The notes: a model not told the origin generated them from the sequence alone. Numbered from the stretch's first letter, positions 8,945 through 17,661 are shown. The stretch is DNA of 64,000 nt from CAVVKW01 sp963761705 (GCA_963761705.1 CAVXHK010000001.1:1984001-2048000); one strand, 5' to 3'. Program-made: numbers and translations.

Positions 8945-9574
8945 TCAGAAGTTCCAGAGTTTGCCTTGGCGGATGTCCGCCATGGCCTGGGAGCTTTTCA
9001 TGTAGGAATCGGGAGGGTTGGGGAGTGGGCCGTCGTCGAGAACGGGGAGGGTCTTCCCGATGGTCTCGTCCTCAGGCTGGCTCGTTGCGATATTGATCGG
9101 GGTGCCGACGCTCACGAGGTTGAAGACCTTTTTGGCTGATTTGAGTGGCATGCGAACGCAGCCCATTGTGCTCGGGTAAGGCTTCACGAAACCCCAGTGC
9201 ATGCCGTAAGCGGGTCCATAAAATTCAATCCAGTAGGGCATTGGATAGCCGGCACCCGGGCTGCTGACGCGGCGGCGCTCGGCGACTTTCGCCCGGACGG
9301 GAAACGTGCCCTTGGGGGTGGGCGTCGCGGCGGTGCCAACGGAAACCGGGGTGGCGAGGAGGACCTTGTCACCCTCAACGACGTAGAGCTTCTGGGCGCT
9401 CGTGCTGAGTTTGACCTTCACGTTCGATCGGTTTGTCGGTTGCGTGACTGCGGGATCGTAGGTGAAGGCGTTCGCGCGACTGGCGGAGGACGGCATGGTG
9501 GTGCAGGCTCCGAGGGCGAGCGCCGCGAGGGCCAGGGTGGCGGCGGTGCAGAGGCGGGTGATTGGGAATTTCAT
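8945..9574 (-). CDS. L,D-transpeptidase (YkuD domain) lipoprotein
   Basis: The product starts MKFPITRLC and has a hydrophobic signal ending in the lipobox LALGAC, so it is probably a lipid-anchored periplasmic protein. The YkuD domain carries the catalytic signature with His in YGMHWGFVKPYPS and Cys in TMGCVRMP. Such enzymes make 3-3 peptidoglycan cross-links or attach proteins to the wall. The open frame extends upstream to 9799, but that part is low-complexity and lacks any domain, so the Met at 9574 (or 9583) is preferred. Convergent with ade; the Rsm22-like gene upstream ends at 9702. Confidence 0.87.
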   Translation of the reverse strand: MKFPITRLCTAATLALAALALGACTTMPSSASRANAFTYDPAVTQPTNRSNVKVKLSTSAQKLYVVEGDKVLLATPVSVGTAATPTPKGTFPVRAKVAERRRVSSPGAGYPMPYWIEFYGPAYGMHWGFVKPYPSTMGCVRMPLKSAKKVFNLVSVGTPINIATSQPEDETIGKTLPVLDDGPLPNPPDSYMKSSQAMADIRQGKLWNF

Positions 9575-9701
9575 GGTGTGCATCGGTGGATGGATCGGGA
9601 ATGTGGGGGTTGGAGGTCGTCGGGGCAAGTGGGAAGATGGGGAGTTTGACGCGTCGGGTCCGCGATGGTTCGACGGTTCGGAACGTCCGGATCGCGTGCG
9701 G

Positions 9702-10643
9702 TTATTCGGGTGGGTGGAAAAGGGGAGGGGGAGGGAGGTCTTTGAGAAAGTTCCAGAGGGATTTGTCGTCCCGCTTTTGGACGCGGATGTCTTCGACACC
9801 GGTCGCGTCGCAGCGGAGGACTTTAGCGTAGCCTTTGTACTGGCGAGGACGCCCGATGACGCGGGCGAGGGTCGGGTCCGTTGGGGGCGGGGAGAGTTGG
9901 GTCATCGCCAGGAAGCTGGACGGGAGTGCGCGAAGGTCGATGCCGAGTTCGCGCGAGAGTTCGGACCAGGCGGCATTCTGAAAGACGTCGGATGGTGGTT
10001 TGGCGAAGCTGTGGCACCAATGCAGGGCGTTGCTGACGGCGAGGAGTCCGCAGGTCTCCGAGTGGGTGCAGGGTGCGATGACGCGGTGGGTGGCCCGGAG
10101 TGGTTCGCGGATCTGCTCGACGAGGGCACGACTGTCGGCGTGGGTGCCGGCTTCGACCCAAAGGATCTCGCCGGCGGTGCGGGCGAGGCGGAGGAGGGCC
10201 GTGGTGTCGGCGGGTTCGAGTTCGTTGAGAACGTGACTGACGATGAGGAGGGTGTTGCCGTCGGTGGAGGGTTCGTTGGTGTTGACGCGGAGGGTCGGAA
10301 ATTGATCGTGAGCCCGGGCGGAAGCGAACCGCTTCGCGGCGAGGGAACGGTCATGCAGTTGGAGTTCCGCAAAGCCGGTGAAGGCTTCGAGAACGCGGCG
10401 GCTGGCGACGCCGGAACCGCAGCCGAAGTCCAGGATGCGGGTTGAGGTGGGCTTCCAACTGCGGGCGACGAGTTCGCTGAGTACCGCGTCCCACTTCCAA
10501 CCGATGCGTTCCCCGAACGTTTCGTTGTAGAGGGCGAGGTCGTCGGCGGTGCGCCAGTAGTCGTTGGCAGCGGCGTTTCCGGTGAGGAAGGTCTCGCGGA
10601 GACGGCGGAGGGTGGTGAGTTCGTCGGGCTTCCAGTGGTGCAC
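9702..10643 (-). CDS. Rsm22-family SAM-dependent methyltransferase
   Basis: 313 residues with a class I methyltransferase motif ILDFGCGSG near 70-78. The C-terminal half has the features of the Rsm22/METTL17 family: cysteines in APCTHSETCG, a third in HWCHSF, then GRPRQYKGYAKVLRC with a fourth. In mitochondrial METTL17 a comparable cysteine set binds a [4Fe-4S] cluster, so the same is possible here. The family is linked to the small ribosomal subunit; the exact rRNA target, or whether the protein is catalytic, is not known from sequence. The frame starts MHHWKPDELTT with no obvious strong ribosome-binding site. Confidence 0.72.
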   Translation of the reverse strand: MHHWKPDELTTLRRLRETFLTGNAAANDYWRTADDLALYNETFGERIGWKWDAVLSELVARSWKPTSTRILDFGCGSGVASRRVLEAFTGFAELQLHDRSLAAKRFASARAHDQFPTLRVNTNEPSTDGNTLLIVSHVLNELEPADTTALLRLARTAGEILWVEAGTHADSRALVEQIREPLRATHRVIAPCTHSETCGLLAVSNALHWCHSFAKPPSDVFQNAAWSELSRELGIDLRALPSSFLAMTQLSPPPTDPTLARVIGRPRQYKGYAKVLRCDATGVEDIRVQKRDDKSLWNFLKDLPPPPLFHPPE

Positions 10644-10738
10644 GTTGCGACGAAAGTGACCTCCGACGATAAATACAAATGCAAATACGTTTTTGAATGG
10701 GAGGTCACGAAGGTGACCAAGGAATCCGGGTAGAACGG

Positions 10739-10760
10739 CAAGCGGTGGCTTGGCCGCTTG
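10739..10760. terminator. Hairpin downstream of the small Tudor-like gene
   Basis: CAAGCGG (10739-10745) pairs with CCGCTTG (10754-10760) around an 8-base loop. It sits just after the stop of the minus-strand gene at 10771 and before the methyltransferase start, so it could end transcription of the small gene. No clear U tract follows, so this is a weak call. Confidence 0.35.
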
Positions 10761-10770
10761 GCGTCGGACG

Positions 10771-10980
10771 TTACGTCTCTTCCACTTCGCTTTTGGACTT
10801 CACGAGGATGGTGCCGTCCGCTTGTTCGATCACGTAGGCGGGATCGTCATCGGTGCCGTTGCGGGTGACTTCACTGCCTTTGGTTTTGCGGGTGACCTTC
10901 TCGTGGTGGACCTCGGTCACTTTGCCTTCGGCGGAGCCATTGCCCCAACTCCACTTCACCGTGCTGCCTGTCTTGATCAT
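10771..10980 (-). CDS. Small DUF2945 (HVA1/Tudor-like) protein
   Basis: 69 residues, matching the DUF2945 pattern: VKWSWGNGSAEGKVTEVHHEKVTRKTKG, ending DDPAYVIEQADGTILVKSKSEVEE. Shown here as separated motifs: a GxVxW start, a WGNG turn, then a DPAYxIE strand before a K-S-E tail. The family folds like a small Tudor/SH3 barrel. Its role is unknown; it is often found as a single-domain protein. The gene stands alone between the methyltransferase and the M16 peptidase, which starts about 90 bp away in the opposite direction. Confidence 0.75.
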   Translation of the reverse strand: MIKTGSTVKWSWGNGSAEGKVTEVHHEKVTRKTKGSEVTRNGTDDDPAYVIEQADGTILVKSKSEVEET

Positions 10981-11066
10981 TTGATTGCTTCGAAGAACGC
11001 GACGGCTTTGGATGTGCGTCGCGCTGGCTTGATTGATTGGTGGTCGGCGGTAGAACGGGGGATGGC

Positions 11067-12341
11067 GTGGTCGTTGATTTGAGGACGGAGATTTCGAAGT
11101 TGGGAAATGGCGTGCGCGTGGTGACGTGCGAGATGCCGCAGACGGAGTCGGTGACTTACGGCGTGTGGGCGGGCGTTGGCGGGCGGCACGAGCCGAAGCG
11201 ACTGGCGGGGATTTCTCATTTTATCGAGCACATGCTTTTCAAGGGAACGGTGCGGCGGACGGCGCGACAGATCGGGCAAGAGATCGAGAGCGTCGGTGGG
11301 TATCTCAACGCGACGACAACCCACGATCACACGGTTTATTACGGCGCGGCTCCGGCGAATTATTTCCGACGGTTGAGCAGCGTGCTCTGCGACATGGTCC
11401 TGTCGCCACGGTTCGCGGAGTTGGACATCAAGCGGGAGCGTGGGGTCATCGGCGAAGAGATCCTCATGTACGAGGACGAGCCGGCGGAAGTGGCACAGGA
11501 GGGACTCTGGGAGGATCTTTGGCCCGGGCACGCGCTGGGGAGGCCGCTGACCGGGACGATGAAATCGATCGCGGGCTACGGACGGACCGAGTTTCTCGAC
11601 TACCGTGCGAAGCACTACCGCGGGGGGAACGTGGTGGTGTCGGCGGCGGGGAAGGTCACGCACGACGTGGTGGTTGCGCGGACGGCAGCGTTACTCGGAG
11701 AACTCGCCGGGGGGAGGCCGAGCCGGATTACGCGGGCACCCTCGCTGCCGAGCGTGAAGCGAGTGCGGGTGATCCCACGCGAGACGCAGCAAACTCACGT
11801 GGCTTTCGCCGTGCCGGGATGCGATCTGCGCGATCCGGACCGGCACGCACTTCATCTTCTCAACGTCATCTTGGGCGGGAACATGAGCTCGCGGTTGTTT
11901 CAGGAGCTCCGCGAGAAGCGCGGCCTTTGCTACACGGTGAGCTCGAGCGTGAGTCTTTACGAGGACACGGGGGTGATCAATTTCTACGTCGGGTTGGACG
12001 GGAAGAATCTTCAGCGAACGATGGGCCTCGTCGGGCGAGCCTTTCAAAAACTTCGAGACGACCTCGTGCCAGCGGGCGAGTTGCGGCGGGCAAAGGAGTT
12101 CGCCATCGGGGCGGACCGAATGTCGCTCGAGCGCACTTCGGCGCAGAACTCCCGGATCGGCTACTCCGCGCTTTTCTACGGCGAAGTGCCGGCTCCGGAA
12201 GCGGTCCACGAGCGGCTGCGAGCGGTGACCAGCGAAGACGTGCGGCGGGTGGCGAGGCGGTGCCTTGACTCGCAGCGGTCGACGATCACTGGAGTCGGTC
12301 AAGGGTTCACTGACGAGATGCTCGCGATCCCGGTTGGGTAG
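11067..12341 (+). CDS. M16-family zinc metallopeptidase (processing-peptidase-like)
   Basis: About 424 residues. The inverted zinc motif is HFIEH, and the downstream Glu lies in RGVIGEEILMYED, as in M16B processing peptidases. The second half holds the typical partner domain with NVILGGNMSSRLFQELREKRGL. Such proteins cleave peptides or leader sequences, in the cytoplasm or periplasm; no signal peptide is seen. The open frame begins with TTG at 11037, but GTG at 11067 follows a GGGGGA stretch at suitable distance and precedes the conserved strand EISKLGNGVRVV, so 11067 is chosen. No operon partner is evident. Confidence 0.85.
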   Translation: MVVDLRTEISKLGNGVRVVTCEMPQTESVTYGVWAGVGGRHEPKRLAGISHFIEHMLFKGTVRRTARQIGQEIESVGGYLNATTTHDHTVYYGAAPANYFRRLSSVLCDMVLSPRFAELDIKRERGVIGEEILMYEDEPAEVAQEGLWEDLWPGHALGRPLTGTMKSIAGYGRTEFLDYRAKHYRGGNVVVSAAGKVTHDVVVARTAALLGELAGGRPSRITRAPSLPSVKRVRVIPRETQQTHVAFAVPGCDLRDPDRHALHLLNVILGGNMSSRLFQELREKRGLCYTVSSSVSLYEDTGVINFYVGLDGKNLQRTMGLVGRAFQKLRDDLVPAGELRRAKEFAIGADRMSLERTSAQNSRIGYSALFYGEVPAPEAVHERLRAVTSEDVRRVARRCLDSQRSTITGVGQGFTDEMLAIPVG

Positions 12342-12369
12342 CGGACCTCGCCGAAGGGTGGGATGGCAG

Positions 12370-12404
12370 TTGACACATTGGCAGGAGAATGAGACTCAGT
12401 CTCA
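12370..12404 (+). promoter_or_regulatory. Fur-box-like palindrome with upstream TTGACA
   Basis: TGAGACT-C-AGTCTCA (12390-12404) is a perfect 7-1-7 inverted repeat. It matches the TGAnAnT-n-AnTnTCA frame of bacterial Fur boxes at the outer positions. A consensus -35 hexamer TTGACA lies at 12370-12375, and the palindrome covers where a -10 element would be. It lies just upstream of the imelysin gene (ATG 12408). Repression by an iron regulator is inferred from the motif and the iron-linked genes downstream. Confidence 0.6.
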
Positions 12405-12407
12405 CGT

Positions 12408-13637
12408 ATGATTTTAAAAGCGTTTTGGTTCGTGATCGTCGGACTCGGGTTGGCGATGACCGGTTGCGATGGGGGTGGACCCGGCGCGGCGGCGGCTTCG
12501 CCGACGCCGGAAGTTGAACCGACAATGGCTCCGGCGGAGGTGAAGGCGGACGATTTATCGGGCTTGAAAAGGGACGTCCTCCAGACTTACGCGGAGATTG
12601 TCTTTGCGACGTATTCGGACGCGCTCGCCGGAGCTGAGGAGTTGCGGGACTCGGTGGATGAGCTGGTAAAGACGCCCAGTGCGGAGACGATGGAAGCGGC
12701 GCGGCTCGCGTGGCGGGCGTCGCGGGTCCCGTATTTGCAGACGGAAGCCTTTCGGTTTTATGGCGGCCCGGTGGACGAGATCGAAGGTATGATGAACGCG
12801 TGGCCGATGGATGAGGCCTACGTCGACTACGTTGAGGGAAATCCCGACGCAGGGGTCATCAATGCGCCCGCCCAGTATCCGGAGATCAGCTCGGCCGTGC
12901 TTGGCGAGCTGAACGAAAAAGATGGGGAGACGAACATCAGCACCGGATACCACGCGATCGAGTTTCTGCTCTGGGGTCAGGATTTGAGCGCGGACGGTGC
13001 GGGGGAGCGGGGGTTCGAGGATTACGCTTCGGCGAAGAATGCGGACCGGCGGGGCGAGTATTTGGTGGAGTTGGGAGATCTGCTCGTCGGGCACTTGCAG
13101 TCGCTGGTGGACGCCTGGGATCCGGCGAAAGGCGAGAATTACCGAGCCGAATTTCTCGCTCTTCCCGACGACGAAGCGCTGCAGCACATCTTCACGGGGA
13201 TCGGAGTGCTGAGCGGATTTGAAGTTTCCGGCGAGCGGTTGGCGGTGGCTTACGAGACGCAGGCTCAGGAAGACGAGCACTCCTGCTTCAGCGACAACAC
13301 CCACGTCGACATGATCGAAAACGCGCGCGGGGCGCGGAACGTATACGTTGGGAAATACGTTCGGACCGACGGGAGCGTGGTCGCGGGGGCGGGCCTGTCT
13401 GACTTGATTGCAGCGAAAAACGCGATGCTGGCGGCTCGTCTCGACGAAGAAATGAATGCCACTCTCGCTGCGGCGGAGGCGCTGCCGGTGCCATTTGATC
13501 AGGCGATCCTGGGCGGCGAAGAGGCTCCGGGGCGGGTGGCGGTGGCCACGCTCATCGACGATCTGCGAACGCAGGGAGAGAGCGTCGTCGAGGCCGGTCA
13601 GGAGTTTGGCCTGACGATTCAGCTCGACGGGGATTGA
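12408..13637 (+). CDS. Imelysin-family iron-regulated lipoprotein (IrpA-like)
   Basis: 409 residues. The N-terminus has a signal peptide with lipobox LAMTGC (Cys 20), followed by an Ala/Pro linker. The imelysin GxHxxE motif is present as GYHAIEFLLWGQD near residue 180. HSCFSDNTHVDMIENARG and the later helical repeat fit the two-bundle imelysin fold. These periplasmic proteins are induced under iron limitation and take part in iron or haem acquisition. The gene follows a Fur-box-like palindrome and is 10 bp ahead of the di-haem protein gene, a pairing common in this family. Confidence 0.88.
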   Translation: MILKAFWFVIVGLGLAMTGCDGGGPGAAAASPTPEVEPTMAPAEVKADDLSGLKRDVLQTYAEIVFATYSDALAGAEELRDSVDELVKTPSAETMEAARLAWRASRVPYLQTEAFRFYGGPVDEIEGMMNAWPMDEAYVDYVEGNPDAGVINAPAQYPEISSAVLGELNEKDGETNISTGYHAIEFLLWGQDLSADGAGERGFEDYASAKNADRRGEYLVELGDLLVGHLQSLVDAWDPAKGENYRAEFLALPDDEALQHIFTGIGVLSGFEVSGERLAVAYETQAQEDEHSCFSDNTHVDMIENARGARNVYVGKYVRTDGSVVAGAGLSDLIAAKNAMLAARLDEEMNATLAAAEALPVPFDQAILGGEEAPGRVAVATLIDDLRTQGESVVEAGQEFGLTIQLDGD

Positions 13638-13647
13638 GGTGCCGCGA

Positions 13648-15060
13648 ATGGCTCGGATAAATTGGGGATTGATCGGCGTCCTTGGAGCGGTTGGTGCGCT
13701 TGGGACGATGTTTGCGCTAGGATCGGCTGACGATCTCGAGCCGATGGCGGGCGAGGAGCTGTCCGGCGGAGATACGACGGTCTTCGACACGACGGACAAC
13801 GCTTTTGGATACTCCGCGCGGAATCTTCGGAAGGAGAAGAAAAATTCATTTTTCGTTGGGAATTCGTTTTTCAAGCAAAATTGGGTTATCGCGCCCGCGT
13901 CAACGTCGGCGCGGGACGGGCTGGGGCCATTGTTCAACGCGCGCTCCTGCTCGGCGTGTCACTTCAAGGATGGTCGTGGCCGTCCGCCCCGCGAGGGTGA
14001 GGAGATGGTATCGATGTTGCTGCGGGTGAGTCGTCCGGGTGAACGGGACGCCAAGGCGGGCGTGCGGCTGGACGAGGCGCTCGGCGATCAGTTGCAACAA
14101 AACGCGATTCCCGGCGCGGAAGGCGAAGGGGTGCCGGTGGTGGAATACTCGGAAATGGTGGGGGAGTTCGCGGATGGAACGAAGTATTCGCTGCGAGTGC
14201 CAAGTTATCGCATCGAGAAGCTCGGTTACGGTGACACGGCGGAGGGGTTGGAGATTTCCCCCCGGGTCGCGCCGCAGATGGTGGGGATGGGATTGTTGGA
14301 GGCGATCGCGGAAGAGGATCTCATTCGGAACGCGGATCCAGATGACTTGAACAACGATGGGGTCTCGGGTCGCCCGAATTGGGTGTGGAATCACGAGATC
14401 GGGGTGAATCAGATCGGTCGATTTGGCTGGAAGGCAAACACCGCGACGGTGCGTGAGCAGGTGGCGGGGGCGTTTCTCGGTGACATGGGTCTGACGACGC
14501 CGACGCGGACGCACGGGGGCGCGAGTCTCTCGGAGCTGGGGGTCGCGGCGATTGCCTACGAGGACGACGGTGAGCCGGAGGTGGCGGAGAAGATTTTCGA
14601 CAACGTGGTGTTTTATTCGTCGGTGTTGGCGGTGCCGGCTCGGCGGGACGTGGACAATCCGGAGGTGCTGCTCGGGAAAAAACTATTCGGGCGGCTGGGA
14701 TGTGCCGCGTGCCACGTGCCCGAGCATCAGACGGCGGAGTTGGAGGGTCTTCCGGAAGTGTCGGGTCAGCGGATCTTTCCCTACACGGACCTCCTCTTGC
14801 ACGATATGGGGGATGGTTTGGCGGACGGGCGAGGCGATTTCGAGGCGGACGGGCGGGAGTGGCGGACGCCGCCGCTTTGGGGAATCGGGCTCGTCGAGAC
14901 CGTGAACGGCCACACCGAATTTCTCCACGACGGACGAGCGCGAAGCCTCGAGGAGGCCGTGCTCTGGCACGGTGGCGAGGCGGAAGGATCACGCTCGGCC
15001 TACGTCGGATTGTCGAAGGACGAGCGCGCTGCGGTGGTCGCGTTCTTGGAGTCGCTTTAG
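13648..15060 (+). CDS. Di-haem c-type cytochrome oxidoreductase (DHOR/DUF1111)
   Basis: 470 residues with an N-terminal hydrophobic export segment and two haem-binding motifs: CSACH near residue 105 and CAACH near 352. HDGRARSLEEAVLWHGGEA near the end is typical of the DUF1111 thiol-oxidoreductase-like or peroxidase-like family. It would sit in the periplasm and oxidise or reduce a partner, possibly linked to the iron chemistry of the imelysin upstream. ATG 13648 is preferred over the GTG at 13639 because a GAGG lies about eight bases ahead. It is probably co-transcribed with the imelysin gene and under the same iron control. Confidence 0.87.
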   Translation: MARINWGLIGVLGAVGALGTMFALGSADDLEPMAGEELSGGDTTVFDTTDNAFGYSARNLRKEKKNSFFVGNSFFKQNWVIAPASTSARDGLGPLFNARSCSACHFKDGRGRPPREGEEMVSMLLRVSRPGERDAKAGVRLDEALGDQLQQNAIPGAEGEGVPVVEYSEMVGEFADGTKYSLRVPSYRIEKLGYGDTAEGLEISPRVAPQMVGMGLLEAIAEEDLIRNADPDDLNNDGVSGRPNWVWNHEIGVNQIGRFGWKANTATVREQVAGAFLGDMGLTTPTRTHGGASLSELGVAAIAYEDDGEPEVAEKIFDNVVFYSSVLAVPARRDVDNPEVLLGKKLFGRLGCAACHVPEHQTAELEGLPEVSGQRIFPYTDLLLHDMGDGLADGRGDFEADGREWRTPPLWGIGLVETVNGHTEFLHDGRARSLEEAVLWHGGEAEGSRSAYVGLSKDERAAVVAFLESL

Positions 15061-15198
15061 GTCGGCCCGATGGGGGTGGGATGTCTCGTCCGTACCCTGC
15101 GCCCGGAGCTTTCCAGAACATCCGCCACGTCGGATTCTTTCGGTCCAGTTTTTTCCGTGGAGTGATGGCCGTAGGCGTAGTCTGGAATTGAAAATGTC

Positions 15199-16215
15199 TT
15201 AGCGGACGCGAGCAGTGATCTTGAGGTCGTCACCGATCAGCTCGTAGCGGGGGTTTTTCAGATCCAGGGCGGAGGTGTTGTCCGGAACTCCGCGGCCGCC
15301 GACGGCTGGAGCGGGGCCACCGATGAGGATGGGCGCGGTGTAGAATTGAATCTCATCGACGAGGCCTTGGTCAAAAAGGGCACCGAGGGTCGCGCTGCCG
15401 CCTTCGACGAGCAGCGACGTGACGCTGTCCCTTCCGAGGGAGAGAAGAAGATCCGAGAGAGGGAGCGAGTCGATCCGGGTCTTGGCGCGATGGCGATCGG
15501 TAAGGACTTTCGCGGTCGCCGGGATGTCGCCGGATTTCGACCAAACGATGCGGCGGGGCTGGGTCGCTCCGGGGATGCCGCGAACGGTGAGGCTTGGGTC
15601 GTCTGCGCGGACGGTTTCAGCGCCGACGAGGATGGCGTCGACCTGGGCGCGCAGTTGCATTGCATCGGCGCGGGAGGACTTGGACGTAAGCCAGCGGGAA
15701 TCGGGGTGGGACGAAATCCGTCCGTCGAGAGACATGCCGCACTTCGCGATTACGTAGGGGCGACGGGAGGTGATCCAATGGTTCCAGGCGCGGTTGAGGT
15801 GGGCACATTCGTCGCGGAGGACTCCGGTGCTGACGGCGATGCCCGCACGGGTGAGGAGCCGACGGGCTCGGCCGGCGTGGGCGGGATTTGGATCGGTCGT
15901 TCCGTAGACGACACGCGCGAAGCCTCGGGCGATGATGGCGTCCGTGCAGGGAGGGGTGCGTCCGTGGGTCGAGCAGGGTTCCAGGGTGACGTAGAGGGTC
16001 GCGTCGCTCGTGCGGGTTCGGGGGCGGAGCGCCGACAGGGCTTCGATTTCCGCGTGCGGGCAACCGGCGGCGCTGTGGTGGCCGCGGGCGAGGATCCGTC
16101 CGTTGCGGGCAATGATGGCTCCGACGGCGGGATTGGGGCTGGTGCGTCCGAGAGCGCGGCGGGCCTCGGTGAGCGCCGCGCGCATGAAGCGTTCGTCGGA
16201 TGGGTCGGACGGCAT
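15199..16215 (-). CDS. ribD: Riboflavin biosynthesis deaminase/reductase RibD
   Basis: About 338 residues, two domains. The deaminase has the zinc site H54-A-E56 and C81/C90 in PCSTHGRTPPC. The reductase half starts near YVIAKCGMSLDGRI and includes VEGGSATLGALFDQGLVDE. It converts the GTP cyclohydrolase II product to 5-amino-6-ribitylamino-uracil phosphate. The open frame extends to 16398, but Met 16215 directly precedes the deaminase domain. It lies 14 bp downstream of the phosphatase-like gene on the same strand, so the two are probably co-transcribed. No FMN riboswitch is apparent upstream. Confidence 0.92.
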   Translation of the reverse strand: MPSDPSDERFMRAALTEARRALGRTSPNPAVGAIIARNGRILARGHHSAAGCPHAEIEALSALRPRTRTSDATLYVTLEPCSTHGRTPPCTDAIIARGFARVVYGTTDPNPAHAGRARRLLTRAGIAVSTGVLRDECAHLNRAWNHWITSRRPYVIAKCGMSLDGRISSHPDSRWLTSKSSRADAMQLRAQVDAILVGAETVRADDPSLTVRGIPGATQPRRIVWSKSGDIPATAKVLTDRHRAKTRIDSLPLSDLLLSLGRDSVTSLLVEGGSATLGALFDQGLVDEIQFYTAPILIGGPAPAVGGRGVPDNTSALDLKNPRYELIGDDLKITARVR

Positions 16216-16229
16216 CCTCGGCAGAGTGG

Positions 16230-17438
16230 TCAGAGGTTGTCTTTGATCGTGCCGAAGACGTCGGTGTTGTCCTTGAAGCCCTGGAGGCGCTCGGAGCCGG
16301 GTCCGATGCTGGTGGCGATGGCGTCGGAGGCGGTACCGATGGCCGCTGGCGTGGTCACCGCGGTGGGTTCGGATTCCGAACCCGGGCCAGTCGACCAAGT
16401 GATGAGGGGGACGGCGTCGGCGTTGACTCCGAGGATGGAGACGCCGCGGTCGTTTTTGAAGGGGTAGCCGTTGAGGGTGAAGCCACCGATGGATTGTTTG
16501 CCGGCGACGATGATGAGGGCTTCGTCGCCAGCGTAGCGAATCGCAGCTCCGACGGCGCTATCGAGCTCTCGGATCTCATTGAGAACGCGTTCGCCTTCGT
16601 TGTGGTGAGCGGCTTTCCCAATGAGTGCCGCGTCGACGATGAGGAGGTAGCCTTTGGGATTGTATTGCAGGAGGCTGATGGCTCGGGTGGTCATCTCGGC
16701 CAGGGTCGGTTGACCGAGTCGAATCTGGTCGTCGCCGGCAAACTCGAGGTTACCGCGTCCAAACATCCCGAAGACCCGGGGGAATTGCCACGCAGGTGTG
16801 CGCTCGAGCTCCGCCTCGGAGTGGACGATGTCGTAGCCCTGTTTGCGCATTTCCAGCATGAGGTCGCGCCCATCGGTGCGGGCACCGTCCTTGGACTCGG
16901 GCAGGAAGCTGGCTTCGCCCCCGCCGAGGATGACGGAGAGATCAATGTCGTCGACGAGCTGACGGGCGAGCTCCAAGTGATCGAGGGGGGAATCGGTCTT
17001 GCCGTAGAAAGCGGCGGTAGCCGCGTCGGTGAGGGCAGCATTGGTAACGAGTCCAGTGGCGCGCCCGGAACGCTGGGCGAGTTCGAAGAGAGCGGGGAGC
17101 GGATTGCCGGCCGGATCGATGGCGAGACTGCGATTGTTGACGCGCTGCCCCGTGGCGATGGCCGACGCGGCGGAAGCGGCGTCGGGGACGGCGAAGTCGT
17201 TCGCGTAAGTCGATAAAATCGCGAGGTGCGGCAGGGACTCCAGCCGGAGCCGGTGGTCGGCTCCGCCTCCGTAGAGACGCGCGGCGGGGAGGAGCGATGT
17301 GTTCAGTCCGTCGCCGACGAAGAGAATGATGGCGAAGGGACGCTGAACGACCCAGTTCGTGTAGTAGAGGCCTCCGAGGCCGATGAACCCCAGAACGCAC
17401 GTGAGAGCGAGAAAGCGGTTACGGAGTTTTTTGGACAT
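16230..17438 (-). CDS. Alkaline-phosphatase-fold protein lacking catalytic residues (probable pseudoenzyme)
   Basis: 402 residues with an N-terminal membrane anchor (about 10-27). The overall order of alkaline phosphatase motifs is kept: ILFVGDGLN near 39-46, VPDAASAASAIATG at 84-97, GLVTNAALTDAATAAF at 129-144, IVDAALIGKAAHHN at 267-280, IIVAGKQSIGG at 309-319 and GPGSE at 351-355. Aligned to the E. coli enzyme, the nucleophile Ser is Ala 87, Asp 327 is Gly 274, Asp 369 is Lys 314, His 370 is Gln 315, and His 412 is absent. Only the first Asp (D43) and one His (H278) remain. It therefore probably binds a ligand or partner instead of hydrolysing phosphate esters. It lies directly upstream of ribD. 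Confidence 0.8.
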   Translation of the reverse strand: MSKKLRNRFLALTCVLGFIGLGGLYYTNWVVQRPFAIILFVGDGLNTSLLPAARLYGGGADHRLRLESLPHLAILSTYANDFAVPDAASAASAIATGQRVNNRSLAIDPAGNPLPALFELAQRSGRATGLVTNAALTDAATAAFYGKTDSPLDHLELARQLVDDIDLSVILGGGEASFLPESKDGARTDGRDLMLEMRKQGYDIVHSEAELERTPAWQFPRVFGMFGRGNLEFAGDDQIRLGQPTLAEMTTRAISLLQYNPKGYLLIVDAALIGKAAHHNEGERVLNEIRELDSAVGAAIRYAGDEALIIVAGKQSIGGFTLNGYPFKNDRGVSILGVNADAVPLITWSTGPGSESEPTAVTTPAAIGTASDAIATSIGPGSERLQGFKDNTDVFGTIKDNL

Positions 17439-17516
17439 GGACGGCGGGGCTATCTATGCCGGAGGGCGAAGATGAGGGAAAGGGGAGATTTTTTCCGGAA
17501 ATCTGCCGGAAACGAT

Positions 17517-17545
17517 TTGCGAGCGGCGGGAACGGTGATTATATC
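17517..17545 (+). promoter_or_regulatory. Probable promoter of the tRNA-Gln gene
   Basis: TTGCGA (17517-17522) and TATATC (17540-17545) are separated by 17 bp, a good spacing for a housekeeping promoter. The tRNA begins 14 bp after the -10 element, which fits a short leader. Each box matches the consensus at four of six positions. Confidence 0.5.
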
Positions 17546-17558
17546 AAGTCTCCACGTT

Positions 17559-17632
17559 TGCCCTGTGGTGTAATGGTAACACAGCGCCCTTTGGAGGCGG
17601 TATTCATGGTTCGAGTCCATGCGGGGCAGCCA
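17559..17632 (+). tRNA. tRNA-Gln (anticodon TTG)
   Basis: A full cloverleaf can be drawn: acceptor TGCCCTG with CGGGGCA, D arm GTGTAATGGTAACAC, anticodon stem GCGCC/GGCGG, loop CTTTGGA with anticodon TTG, T loop GGTTCGAGTCC. CCA is encoded at 17630-17632. The anticodon reads CAA and CAG codons. It faces the tRNA-Thr gene 92 bp away on the other strand. Confidence 0.92.
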
Positions 17633-17661
17633 AACCATGGAAGCAGCGACTCACCGTTGGG

